Of a stretch of DNA of 64,000 nt, positions 32,384-40,573 are shown piece after piece; the stretch's first letter is position 1, and every line of letters begins with the position of its first letter. Source of the DNA: Chloroflexota bacterium (lineage in GTDB: Bacteria > Chloroflexota > Limnocylindria > Limnocylindrales > CSP1-4); the NCBI GenBank assembly GCA_025935925.1, contig JAICUI010000007.1:1-64000 (forward strand), in the 5' to 3' direction. The notes below the pieces were generated by a model, which was not told where the DNA came from, made no database searches, and was given only the letters and a program-made list of their open reading frames with translations. A program made the position numbers and the translations under genes.

Positions 32384-33646
32384 GCGAAGACCCAGCAGCG
32401 GCACGCGTCGAGGCTGCCGGCGCGGACGGGCGCCGACGTGCACCTGGCGGACGCGTTCGACCACCCCGGCTGCCCGCTCTGCCGCGAGCGCGCGCGCGCC
32501 GAGTCGGCGTTCCTCGAGGCGATCCTCGCCGAGAGCGTGAACGACGTGCCGTTCCGCGAGGCGCTCGACGCAGCTCGCGGGTTCTGCGCCGCGCACAGCC
32601 GCGCGATCCTCGATGCGGACCGGCGGCGAGCCGGGAGCCTCGGGGCGGCGATCCTGTTGCGCGCCACCCTCGTCGCGCGACTGCGCGAGCTCGAGGCGCT
32701 GCACGCCGCCGGCGGCTGGGCGCGGAACCGTCGTGCCGGCGAGGCATCTCGACCGCCCGCGTGCCCCGTGTGCCGGCGCGTCGCGGACGCCGACGAGACC
32801 GTCGTCGACGGGCTCGTCCGGCTCTCCGAGCAGCCCGCGTGGGCGGACGCCGTCGCGGAGGCGCCGTTCTGCCTCGAGCACCTCGTCGACCTCACCGACC
32901 GCCGCTCGCCGCCCGCGTGGTGGCGACCGATCGAGGCGCGCCAGCTCGCGCGGCTGCGCGATCTCGCCGACCGGCTCGACCGGTTCGCGCACGCGTCGGC
33001 CCACGACCGGCGCCACCTCCAGACGCCCGACCAGGTCGCGTCCGTCGACGAGGCGGCGGACGTGCTCGCCGGCGCCGCGGGCGGCCCCCGCGAGGCGGTC
33101 TCGCCCGCCGACGCGCGGGCGGTGCTCGTGACCGGCGTCTACGGCGCGGGCAAGTCGACGGTGACGGCGGAGCTGGTCGACCGGCTCGACGCGGCGGGCG
33201 AGCCCGTCGCCGGCATCGACCTCGACTGGCTGGGCTGGTACGGGGCGCCGGTCGCCTGGGACGAGCACGACGACCCGCGGCTGACCCTGCGCAACCTCTC
33301 GTCGCTGCGCGACACGTATCTCGCGGCCGGCGTCCGGACGTTCGTCCTCGCGGGCACCGTGCGGAGCATCGCCGTCGTCGACCGGCTGCGAGCGACGCTC
33401 CGGATGCCGCTCGACGTCGTGCGGCTGGACGTCGATGCCGAAGAGGTTCGGCGGCGGCTCGGCGGCGACGCGCTCGGGTCACGCGCCGAGGACCTCGAGG
33501 TCGCGCTCCACGACCTGTCGTCGTCACCGCCGGACCTCGAGGCGATCGGCGTCGACGGCATGCGACCACCCGGGGACGTGGCGACGGCGATCCTCGACCG
33601 CCTCGGCTGGGAGCTCGCTGCGGCCGCCGGGTCCGACCCGGGCTGA
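32381..33646 (+). CDS. DUF6062-like double zinc module fused to a P-loop kinase
   Basis: A 421-residue two-part protein. The N-terminal 200 residues contain two equivalent cysteine modules: C31-x2-C34 with C69-x2-H72 (CPLC ... FCAAH) and C128-x2-C131 with C164-x2-H167 (CPVC ... FCLEH), the layout of DUF6062-type putative zinc-binding proteins. The C-terminal 175 residues form a P-loop kinase-like domain with GVYGAGKST (252-260, K258), DLDWLGWYG and VVRLDVDAEEVRRRL. The kinase substrate is unknown; the arrangement resembles small-molecule kinases such as adenylylsulfate or gluconate kinase. Fusion in one continuous frame. Confidence 0.75.
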   Translation: MAKTQQRHASRLPARTGADVHLADAFDHPGCPLCRERARAESAFLEAILAESVNDVPFREALDAARGFCAAHSRAILDADRRRAGSLGAAILLRATLVARLRELEALHAAGGWARNRRAGEASRPPACPVCRRVADADETVVDGLVRLSEQPAWADAVAEAPFCLEHLVDLTDRRSPPAWWRPIEARQLARLRDLADRLDRFAHASAHDRRHLQTPDQVASVDEAADVLAGAAGGPREAVSPADARAVLVTGVYGAGKSTVTAELVDRLDAAGEPVAGIDLDWLGWYGAPVAWDEHDDPRLTLRNLSSLRDTYLAAGVRTFVLAGTVRSIAVVDRLRATLRMPLDVVRLDVDAEEVRRRLGGDALGSRAEDLEVALHDLSSSPPDLEAIGVDGMRPPGDVATAILDRLGWELAAAAGSDPG

Positions 33647-33671
33647 CTCCGGACAGGCGGCGCGTCAGCCC
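33640..33671. terminator. Inverted repeat spanning two convergent stop codons
   Basis: GGGCTGAC (33640-33647) pairs with GTCAGCCC (33664-33671) across 16 nt. The arms include the TGA codons of the convergent kinase-fusion and MoaD genes. Confidence 0.4.
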
Positions 33672-33964
33672 CCGGACACGGCGGGGATCACGTGGACCCG
33701 CGCCCCCGGGCGGACGGCCGCGTCGAGGCCGACCTGCTCGCCGTCCACGAACACGTTGAGGTGCGTCCGGAGCGATGGCCCGGCGTCGAGCACCCGGTTC
33801 GCGAGGCCCGGGACACGCGTGTCCAGGTCCCGGATGACGTCGAGCACCGTCGCGCCCCGCGCCTCCATCCGCCGGTCCGCGCCCGGGAACAGCGCGACCA
33901 GCGAGCGAGGCAGGTTGACGGTCGCCGCGCGTGCGCCCTCGGTCGCGCCCTCAGTCGACGACAT
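33665..33964 (-). CDS. MoaD/ThiS-like sulfur carrier protein
   Basis: A 99-residue beta-grasp protein: VNLPRSLVALFPGADRRMEA, a helix (TVLDVIRDLDTRVPGLANRV), LNVFVDGEQVGLDAAV and a terminal HVIPAVSGG. The C-terminal Gly-Gly is the site that is adenylated and thiocarboxylated in MoaD/ThiS-type carriers. ATG 33964 overlaps the stop of the BNR-repeat gene by 14 nt, so the two are co-expressed. No activating E1-like (MoeB/ThiF) or MoaE gene is nearby. Confidence 0.85.
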   Translation of the reverse strand: MSSTEGATEGARAATVNLPRSLVALFPGADRRMEARGATVLDVIRDLDTRVPGLANRVLDAGPSLRTHLNVFVDGEQVGLDAAVRPGARVHVIPAVSGG

Positions 33965-35027
33965 GCGCCTCCACGGACCAGATCGGCGGCAGGTTGTCGG
34001 CGACCTTGGACCACGTCCGGCCCTCGTCCGCGGAGCCGTACAGCTGGCCGGTGCTCGTGCCGAAGTACACGCCGACCGGGTCGAGCGTGTCGTGGGCCAT
34101 CGCCTCGCGCAGCACGCCGACGAAGGCGTCCTCCTGGGGGAGCCCGTCGCCGTGCCGTGACCAGGTCTCGCCGCCATCGTTCGTGCGCCAGACCGCGGCC
34201 GCGCCGTCGGGCATCATCCGGCCCTGCTCGGGCTCGGACAGCGGGATGTTCCATACCGTCAGCGGGTCACGCGGATGGGCCGTCATGACGAAGCCGAACT
34301 GCGACGGCAGGCCGGGCGTGATCTCGTCCCAGCTCGCGGCCCCGTCGGTGGAGCGGTACACGCCGCAGTGGTTCTGCTGGTAGAGCCGCTCGCCGCCGCC
34401 GTCGGCGGCGATGACCAGCTTGTGGACGCACTGCCCGAACTCCGGATAGCGGTTCTCGGGGTAGAAGTCCGCGCGGACGCCCTTGTTCCGGGTCTGCCAG
34501 GTCGCGCCGCCGTCCTGCGTCTCGAACACGCCCACGGCCGAGATGCCGACCCACATCCGCTGCGGGTCGGTGGGGTGGGGGACGATCGTGTGGAGGATCA
34601 GGCCGCCCGCACCGGGACCCCACTGCGGACGGCTGGGGTGGTTCGTGAGCCCCTCGACGTGCTTCCACGTCTGTCCGCCATCGGTCGACTTGAACAGCCC
34701 GGCGGGCTCCACGCCGGCGTACAGCCCGTCGAGACCCGCGGTCACGTTCCAGACCGTGGTCACCTTCGGCCCGTCATCGCCGTACGTGAGGCCGTCCGAG
34801 GCGTGCGTCCACGTCTCGCCGAGGTCGTCGCTGCGCCAGACGGCGGGCCCGAACCACGGGCTGCCGGCGCCCGCGAGCAGCTCGCCCGACGGTCCGACGG
34901 AGATGTCGTGCGTGGGCCAGCCCTCGCACAGGGGTCCGCGGACGCGCCAGTCGCGGCGGTCCGCATCGCCGTCGAGGATGAAGGCGCCCTTCGAGGTGCC
35001 CACGAGCAGGGCGACACGCGATGTCAT
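33951..35027 (-). CDS. BNR/sialidase-like beta-propeller protein
   Basis: A 358-residue protein with at least six BNR (Asp-box) repeats: SDDLGETWTHASDGL, STDGGQTWKHVEGL, TQDGGATWQTRNKGV, STDGAASWDEITPGL, TNDGGETWSRHGDGL and SADEGRTWSKVADNL. It has no signal peptide, so it is probably cytoplasmic and not a secreted sialidase; no sialidase catalytic residues can be assigned. The start ATG 35027 begins MTSRVALLVGTSKGAFIL, the conserved first strand of such proteins. Cotranscribed with the MoaD-like gene. Confidence 0.85.
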   Translation of the reverse strand: MTSRVALLVGTSKGAFILDGDADRRDWRVRGPLCEGWPTHDISVGPSGELLAGAGSPWFGPAVWRSDDLGETWTHASDGLTYGDDGPKVTTVWNVTAGLDGLYAGVEPAGLFKSTDGGQTWKHVEGLTNHPSRPQWGPGAGGLILHTIVPHPTDPQRMWVGISAVGVFETQDGGATWQTRNKGVRADFYPENRYPEFGQCVHKLVIAADGGGERLYQQNHCGVYRSTDGAASWDEITPGLPSQFGFVMTAHPRDPLTVWNIPLSEPEQGRMMPDGAAAVWRTNDGGETWSRHGDGLPQEDAFVGVLREAMAHDTLDPVGVYFGTSTGQLYGSADEGRTWSKVADNLPPIWSVEAHVVD

Positions 35028-35104
35028 GGTGATCGGTGGTCTCCGCAGCGAGGGGAGGTGACGTCGTGCAAGCGTACCCGGCCCGGCAACGGGCGGTTCG
35101 CGGG

Positions 35105-35134
35105 TTGACCGACGCCGTCGTGCCTCGGCATCGT
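35105..35134 (+). promoter_or_regulatory. Promoter of FAD oxidoreductase gene
   Basis: TTGACC (35105-35110) and CATCGT (35129-35134) with 18 nt between; start codon 38 nt further on. Confidence 0.5.
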
Positions 35135-35172
35135 CATGGCGGACACACGACGACCGCCACGAGGTTGGAGCC

Positions 35173-36561
35173 ATGACCATGATCCCGTCCACGCCCGCTT
35201 CGATCGACGTCGGGGCCGTCCGCGGCCGGTTCGCGGGCCGGGTGCTCGCACCCGGTGACGAGGGCTACGACGCGGCGCGCGGCCTGTTCTATGCCGGCGC
35301 CGACCATCACCCCGCGCTCATCGTGCGCGTCGCGGATGCGCGCGATGTCGGCGAGGTCATCGCCTTGGCGCGCGAGACCGGCCACGAGCTCGCGGTCCGC
35401 GCGGGCGGGCACTCGGTCGCGGGCCACTCGACGGTCGAGGGCGGGATCGTCCTCGACGTCCGCGACCTCGACGAGCTCGAGATCGACTCCGTGTCCCGGA
35501 CAGCGTGGGCCGGCGCCGGCCTCACCGCGAGTGCCTACACCGAGGCCGCGGACGCGCACGGCCTCGCGACGGGCTTCGGCGACACGGGGTCCGTCGGCAT
35601 CGCCGGGATCACCCTCGGGGGCGGCGTCGGATACCTCGTCCGCCGCGACGGCCTGACCATCGACAACCTCCTCGCGGCGGAGCTCGTCACGGCCGACGGC
35701 CAGCTCCGCGAAGTGGACGCCGAGCACGAGCCGGACCTGTTCTGGGCGATCCGCGGCGGCGGGGGCAACGTCGGCGTCGTCACGCGGCTTCGCTACCGGC
35801 TCCATCCCGTGCCCGAGGTGACGGGCGGGCTGCTGATCCTGCCCGCGACGCCAGCGACCATCGCTGGGGCGGCCCGGGCGCTCGACGAGGCACCCGAGGG
35901 CCTGTCGGGGATCATCAACGTGATGCCCTGCCCGCCGATGCCGTTCGTTCCGCCGGAGGTCCACGGCCGCACGGTGATCTTCGGCATGGTGTGCTTCGCC
36001 GGACCCGCCGGCGACGCGTACGGCGCGCTCGCGCCGCTGCGCACCCTCGCCACGCCGATCGCCGACCTCGTGAAGCCGATCCGCTACCCGGAGCTGTACC
36101 CGCCGGAGGACCCGAGCTACCGGCCGCTGGCGGTGTCGCGCACGATGTTCCTCGACGCGTTCGACGAGGCCAAGGCGGCGACGGCGCTCGAGCGCATCAA
36201 CACGCTGACGTCGACGCCGATGCGCGTGCTCCAGCTGCGCGCGCTGGGCGGCGCCGCCGGGCGCGTCCCGGACGATGCCACGGCGTACGCCCACCGCGGG
36301 CGCCGGTTCATGGCCAACGTCGCCGCGTTCTACTCGGGACGCGAGGACGTGGCGGGGAAGACGGCCTGGGTCGACGAGCTGACCCGCGCGCTCGAGCCCG
36401 CGCCCGGCGTGTACGTGAACTTCCTCGGCGACGAGGGCGAGGCACGGGTCCACGACGCGTACCCGCCGGCCACGTGGGCGCGCCTGGCGGAGATCAAGCG
36501 GCGCTACGATCCGGACAACGTGTTCCACCGCAACCAGAACGTCCCCCCGGCGAGCGGGTGA
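35173..36561 (+). CDS. FAD-binding oxidoreductase (berberine-bridge-enzyme/PCMH type)
   Basis: A 462-residue flavoprotein oxidase: PCMH FAD domain with LAVRAGGHSVAGHSTVEGGI, where H80 is the likely 8-alpha-linked FAD ligand, and GITLGGGVGYLVRRDGLTID. The Cys that forms the second covalent FAD bond in berberine bridge enzymes is absent (GDTGSVGIAGITLGGG), so mono-covalent attachment is expected. The BBE tail is present (YDPDNVFHRNQNVPP). No Tat or Sec signal is visible. Substrate probably a small alcohol or sugar, not determinable here. Confidence 0.9.
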   Translation: MTMIPSTPASIDVGAVRGRFAGRVLAPGDEGYDAARGLFYAGADHHPALIVRVADARDVGEVIALARETGHELAVRAGGHSVAGHSTVEGGIVLDVRDLDELEIDSVSRTAWAGAGLTASAYTEAADAHGLATGFGDTGSVGIAGITLGGGVGYLVRRDGLTIDNLLAAELVTADGQLREVDAEHEPDLFWAIRGGGGNVGVVTRLRYRLHPVPEVTGGLLILPATPATIAGAARALDEAPEGLSGIINVMPCPPMPFVPPEVHGRTVIFGMVCFAGPAGDAYGALAPLRTLATPIADLVKPIRYPELYPPEDPSYRPLAVSRTMFLDAFDEAKAATALERINTLTSTPMRVLQLRALGGAAGRVPDDATAYAHRGRRFMANVAAFYSGREDVAGKTAWVDELTRALEPAPGVYVNFLGDEGEARVHDAYPPATWARLAEIKRRYDPDNVFHRNQNVPPASG

Positions 36562-36592
36562 TGGCCCACACGACCGTCACGTCAGGCGGCGA

Positions 36593-37297
36593 ATGACGGC
36601 GGACGCCGCGAAGCCGAGCGTCGCGACGCCGGCGGTGCGCCATGGGCCGCCGCCCACCGCGCTGATCGTCGCGCTCGTCCCGCTGGCGGTGGCGGTCAAC
36701 TTCCTCGCCAACTCGCTCGTGGCGCTCCTGGGGCTGCCGATCTACCTCGACACGATCGGGACGTTCCTCGCGGCCGCGCTCCTCGGGCCGTGGTGGGGCG
36801 CCCTCGCCGGCGTGCTGACGAACGTCGTCGGCGCGTTCCCGAACGGCGTCGCGAACCTGTTGTTCGCGCCGGTCAACGTCGCGGCCGCGCTCGTGTGGGG
36901 GTACGGGATCCGGCGGCTCGGCCTCGGGCAAGCCGTGCTCGGGTTCTTCGGCCTCGCCGTGGTCGTCGGCGTGGTGACCGGCGTCCTCGCCACGCCGATC
37001 GTGCTGCTCGTGTTCGGCGGCGCGACCGGCCATCCGTCGGACCTCATCACGGCAACCCTCGCGTCGTTCGGCATCGAGCGCGCAGCGCTCGTCTCGAGCG
37101 TCGTCACGTCGGTGCCCGACAAGGTCATCGCGGGCTATGCGGGCCTCGCCATCACGGCGGCGCTGCCGGTCGCGGTCGCGTCGCGCGCGGTGCTTCCCGA
37201 GGCCCCGGGCACGCGCCGGCTGGCGATCGCACTCGGCGGGATCGTCGTGGGCGTGATCCTCGCGGCGGTCGCGGTCCTCGCGCTTCCGCCGGGCTGA
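36593..37297 (+). CDS. ECF transporter S component (substrate-specific membrane subunit)
   Basis: A 234-residue membrane protein with about six helices. The region LPIYLDTIGTFLAAALLGPW, ALAGVLTNVVGAFPNGVANL and LLFAPVNVAAALVWGYGIRR is typical of ECF-type vitamin/cation S components. It is followed, with a 4-nt overlap, by the T component gene. Ligand unknown; candidates for such group II S proteins include B vitamins, queuosine precursors or metal ions. Confidence 0.82.
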   Translation: MTADAAKPSVATPAVRHGPPPTALIVALVPLAVAVNFLANSLVALLGLPIYLDTIGTFLAAALLGPWWGALAGVLTNVVGAFPNGVANLLFAPVNVAAALVWGYGIRRLGLGQAVLGFFGLAVVVGVVTGVLATPIVLLVFGGATGHPSDLITATLASFGIERAALVSSVVTSVPDKVIAGYAGLAITAALPVAVASRAVLPEAPGTRRLAIALGGIVVGVILAAVAVLALPPG

Positions 37298-38187
37298 CGG
37301 CCCTGGACGCGGCGCCCGTCCTCGGCATCCCGGGGCGCTCGTGGCTCCACCGGGCGAGCCCGCTGCCCAAGCTCGCCTGGCTCGCCGCGACGGTGGTCGT
37401 GGTGCTCGTGACGTTCGAGCCCGGCGTGCTCCTCGTGGTGATCGCCGCCGGCGCGGTGCTCGCCGTGACGTCCGGAACGGGAACCGCCACGGCTCGAACC
37501 GTGATCGCGCTCGCGCCGGTCGCGGCGTCGATCGTCGTCATCCAGTCGCTCGCCCCGGCGGTGTGCCGGCCGGACTGCACGCCGGCCGCGACGGTCGGAC
37601 CCCTCACGATCTACGACGAGGGCCTGTCGCGGGCGCTCGTGTTCGTGACGCGGCTCGTCGCGATGGAGGTCGTCGCACTGCCGCTGCTCGCGACCACGCA
37701 CCCGGCGGACCTGTTCGCGGCGCTCCGCCGCATCGGCCTGCCGTACCAGGTCGCACTCCTCCTGTCGCTCTCGCTCCAGCTCGTGCCGATCCTGCGGCGG
37801 GAGCTGGACGCCGTGCTCGCGGCGCATCGCGCCCGGGGGTTCCGTGGACGCGGGCTCGGCGCGCTCGCGCCGGCGCTGGTCCCGGTGGTCGCCGGATCGT
37901 TCGAGCGGATGACGACGCTCGTCCTCGCGCTGGAGGCGCGCGCCCTCGGCGCCGGCGGGACGCGGACGTCGTTTCGGCGGGTCGAGCTCGGGCCGGTGGG
38001 CGTGGTCGCATGCGTGGCTGCCCTGGTCGGGTGCCTCGCGGGCGTGGGCCTGGCGGTCGCCCGCGGCCCCGCTCCGCCGCTTTCGATCGCCTTCCCGCCC
38101 GCGGTCGCCGTCGCGATCGTGCTCGGGTCGCTGGCCGTGTTCGTCCTCGTGCTCGCCCGCGCCGGACGCGCGCTCACGGCCGGCTGA
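37294..38187 (+). CDS. ECF transporter T component, probable CTG start
   Basis: A membrane protein of 297 residues if it starts at CTG 37294. It contains SPLPKLAWLAATVVVVLVTF near the N-terminus, several helices, and the two coupling-helix Ala-Arg-Gly-type motifs (AAHRARGFRGRG and ALEARALG) that contact the EcfA ATPases. No ATG, GTG or TTG lies in frame between the end of the S gene's reading frame and the conserved N-terminus, whereas CTG forms a CTGA overlap with the S gene stop exactly like the GTGA/ATGA overlaps elsewhere. No EcfA ATPase gene follows, so the energising subunits must be encoded elsewhere. Confidence 0.78.
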   Translation: MTALDAAPVLGIPGRSWLHRASPLPKLAWLAATVVVVLVTFEPGVLLVVIAAGAVLAVTSGTGTATARTVIALAPVAASIVVIQSLAPAVCRPDCTPAATVGPLTIYDEGLSRALVFVTRLVAMEVVALPLLATTHPADLFAALRRIGLPYQVALLLSLSLQLVPILRRELDAVLAAHRARGFRGRGLGALAPALVPVVAGSFERMTTLVLALEARALGAGGTRTSFRRVELGPVGVVACVAALVGCLAGVGLAVARGPAPPLSIAFPPAVAVAIVLGSLAVFVLVLARAGRALTAG

Positions 38188-38250
38188 TCCCGCGCGGGAC
38201 CGGTGCCGCCTCGCGCTCGCCGCGGCACGCGGTGCCGGCCGTCGCGGTGG

Positions 38251-38265
38251 CATGATCCGCCGATG
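38251..38265 (+). promoter_or_regulatory. -10 element for leaderless ABC transporter transcript
   Basis: CATGAT (38251-38256), 6 nt, ATG 38263. Confidence 0.4.
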
Positions 38266-40149
38266 GAACCCCCGAGCGTCCTGCCCAACCCGGGCAGCCC
38301 GACGACCCCCGGCGAGGTCGTCCGGCGCGTCCGCACCGTGCGCAGCGGCGTCCCCTGGCGGCGGTTGTTCGGGTACCTCCGGCCGCACTGGCTGCCGTTC
38401 GGGATCGCGATCATCGGACTGCTGATCGGGTCGGGGCTCGCGCTGGCGGTCCCGCTCGTCGTCGCGGGCCTCGTCACCCAGGTCGTCGCGGGCGGCGATG
38501 CCGCGGGGCTCGACCGGCTGGTCGTCGCGTTGATCTTCCTGTTCCTCGCGCAGTCGGTCGGCAGCTTCCTGCAGTCCTACTACCTCGGCGTCGTCGGCGA
38601 GCGCGTCGTCGCCCGGATGCGCAGCCAGCTCTTCGAGCGCCTGGTGACGCTCTCGCTCGACTTCCATTCTCGGAGCCGCGTCGGCGAGCTGGTCAGCCGG
38701 CTCGCGAGCGACGTGACGCTGGTCCGCACGATGCTCACCCAGACCACGACGTCGATGCTCTCGTCGCTCATCGGCCTGATCGGGTCGGTCGTGATCCTGT
38801 TCACGCTCAGCCCGACCCTCCTGATCGTCGCCGTGCTGCTCGCCCCGGCGCTGCTGGCCGTGGCGATCGTCTTCGGCCGGCCGCTCGAGCGGGTCAGCAC
38901 CGAGGTCCAGGACGCGATCGCGCACAGCACGGCGACCGCCGAGGAGGCGCTCGGCGGGATCCGCGTCGTCAAGTCGTACGTGCGCGAGGACTTCGAGATC
39001 GGGCGCTACCTCGGCGATCTCGACGGCGTCGTCGCGCGTGGCTCGCGGCTCGCGCTGTGGCGCGCGAGCTTCGGCGCCGTGATGGGCTTCCTCGGCTTCG
39101 CGGCGGTCGGCCTGCTGCTCTGGTACACGGGGCACCAGGTCATCTCCGGGACGCTCTCGATCGGCACGCTGACCGGCTTCCTGCTGTACGGGATCACGAT
39201 CGGCGCCAGCCTCGCGACGATCGCCGGCCTCTACGGCCAGTTCCGCGAGGGGACGGGTGCGGTCGCCCGCGTGTTCGAGATCCTCGACCTCGAACCGACG
39301 ATCCAGGACCGCCCGGGCGCGCGTGACCTCGAGGCCATCCGGGGGTCGCTGGAGCTCGACGACGTCTCGTTCCGCTACGGTTCCGGGCACCGCGTCGTCC
39401 GCGAGGTGTCGCTGGCGATCGAGCCCGGCGAGGTCCTCGCGCTGGTCGGGCCGTCCGGGTCCGGCAAGACGACGCTCGTCAGCCTGATCCCGCGGTTGTG
39501 GGACGTGAGCGACGGCGCGATCCGCGTGGACGGGACCGACGTCCGCGACGTCACCGTCGCGACCCTGCGGGCGCAGATCGGGCTCGTGCCCCAGGAGGCC
39601 GTGCTGTTCGGCGGCTCGATCCGCGACAACATCCGGTACGGCCGCCTCGACGCGACGCAGGAGGCGATCGAGGCGGCGGCACGCTCGGCGAACGCCCATG
39701 ACTTCATCACGGCGCTGCCGGCCGGCTACGACAGCGTCGTCGGCGATCGGGGGTCACGGCTGTCGGGCGGGCAGCGGCAGCGGATCGCGATCGCCCGGGC
39801 CATCCTCAAGGATCCGCCGATCCTGCTCCTCGACGAGGCGACGAGCGCGCTCGACAACGAGTCCGAGCGGCTCGTGCAGGAGGCGCTCGAGCGGCTCAAG
39901 GTCGGCCGGACGACGATCATCGTTGCCCATCGCCTGTCGACGATCCGCGGCGCGAACCGGATCGCGGTGCTCGACGACGGGTGGCTGGTGGAGCTCGGGT
40001 CGCACGACGAGCTGCTCGCCCGCGACGGCCTCTACGCCAAGCTGTACCGGCTCCAGTTCGAGTCGCGCGAGCAGGACCGCGAGCGCGATCGCGATGACGA
40101 GCGGGACGCCCCCGAGCGCGAGGCCGAGGCGTCCGGGGTCGCGCGCTGA
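38263..40149 (+). CDS. ABC transporter, fused permease and ATPase (exporter type)
   Basis: A 628-residue half-transporter. N-terminal six-helix ABC_membrane domain (about 35-320, with SLDFHSRSRVGELVSRLASD) and a nucleotide-binding domain with Walker A GPSGSGKTTL, Q-loop VPQEAVLFGGS, signature LSGGQRQRIAIARAIL, Walker B ILLLDEATSALD and H-loop VAHRLST. It probably works as a homodimer since no partner gene is adjacent. The last 30 residues are a run of alternating charges. Not an ECF ATPase despite its position after the ECF T gene. Confidence 0.93.
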   Translation: MEPPSVLPNPGSPTTPGEVVRRVRTVRSGVPWRRLFGYLRPHWLPFGIAIIGLLIGSGLALAVPLVVAGLVTQVVAGGDAAGLDRLVVALIFLFLAQSVGSFLQSYYLGVVGERVVARMRSQLFERLVTLSLDFHSRSRVGELVSRLASDVTLVRTMLTQTTTSMLSSLIGLIGSVVILFTLSPTLLIVAVLLAPALLAVAIVFGRPLERVSTEVQDAIAHSTATAEEALGGIRVVKSYVREDFEIGRYLGDLDGVVARGSRLALWRASFGAVMGFLGFAAVGLLLWYTGHQVISGTLSIGTLTGFLLYGITIGASLATIAGLYGQFREGTGAVARVFEILDLEPTIQDRPGARDLEAIRGSLELDDVSFRYGSGHRVVREVSLAIEPGEVLALVGPSGSGKTTLVSLIPRLWDVSDGAIRVDGTDVRDVTVATLRAQIGLVPQEAVLFGGSIRDNIRYGRLDATQEAIEAAARSANAHDFITALPAGYDSVVGDRGSRLSGGQRQRIAIARAILKDPPILLLDEATSALDNESERLVQEALERLKVGRTTIIVAHRLSTIRGANRIAVLDDGWLVELGSHDELLARDGLYAKLYRLQFESREQDRERDRDDERDAPEREAEASGVAR

Positions 40150-40168
40150 CCGGCGCGCGCGATCGGCA

Positions 40169-40405
40169 TCAGCCGAACCAGGTGCGGACCTCGTCCTCGG
40201 TGACGGCCGGCATGAGCAGCACCTGCCGGATCGCCTCCGGCGGGAGCGTCGTGCGACGGGCGACGAGCTCGGCGATGCGCGCCGGGTCCTGGCGGCAGCG
40301 ACGGAGCGCCGACCGGTCGAGCCTCGGCCACAGCGCGAGCGCGCGGCGCTCGAGGGCCGTCAGCGGAGGGGTCGGAAGCGCGACGGAGGCGGCTTGCATG
40401 CTCAT
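40169..40405 (-). CDS. Small hypothetical protein
   Basis: A 78-residue, mainly helical basic protein: LTALERRALALWPRLDRSAL, RRCRQDPARIAELVARRTTL, PPEAIRQVLL and a C-terminal DEVRTWFG. The pattern of a WPRLDR helix followed by an ARRTTLP turn suggests a small conserved soluble family, but I cannot name it. It converges with the ABC transporter gene 20 nt away. Start ATG 40405 has a weak AGGGAAG upstream. Confidence 0.6.
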   Translation of the reverse strand: MSMQAASVALPTPPLTALERRALALWPRLDRSALRRCRQDPARIAELVARRTTLPPEAIRQVLLMPAVTEDEVRTWFG

Positions 40406-40573
40406 GGCGACTTCCCTGACACGTCCTGCGCGACGAGGATCGTCCGTCCGCGCCGGCGGCACGCCATCATCCGAACGACGTAGCGGCTCGTTGCAAGGCC
40501 GTTGCAGCGTCGGCACGGGTCGTCGACGGTTCCGGTTTGACGCTCGAGGCTCGTGGCGCGGAGGCTCGCCGCC

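Noticed and set aside
33951-35027. Sialidase assignment for the BNR-repeat protein
   Set aside because: Asp-box repeats are present, but there is no signal peptide, no Arg triad and no catalytic Tyr/Glu context.
38263-40149. ABC gene after the ECF T gene as the EcfA ATPase
   Set aside because: It carries its own six-helix membrane domain, so it is a half-exporter rather than a stand-alone ECF ATPase.
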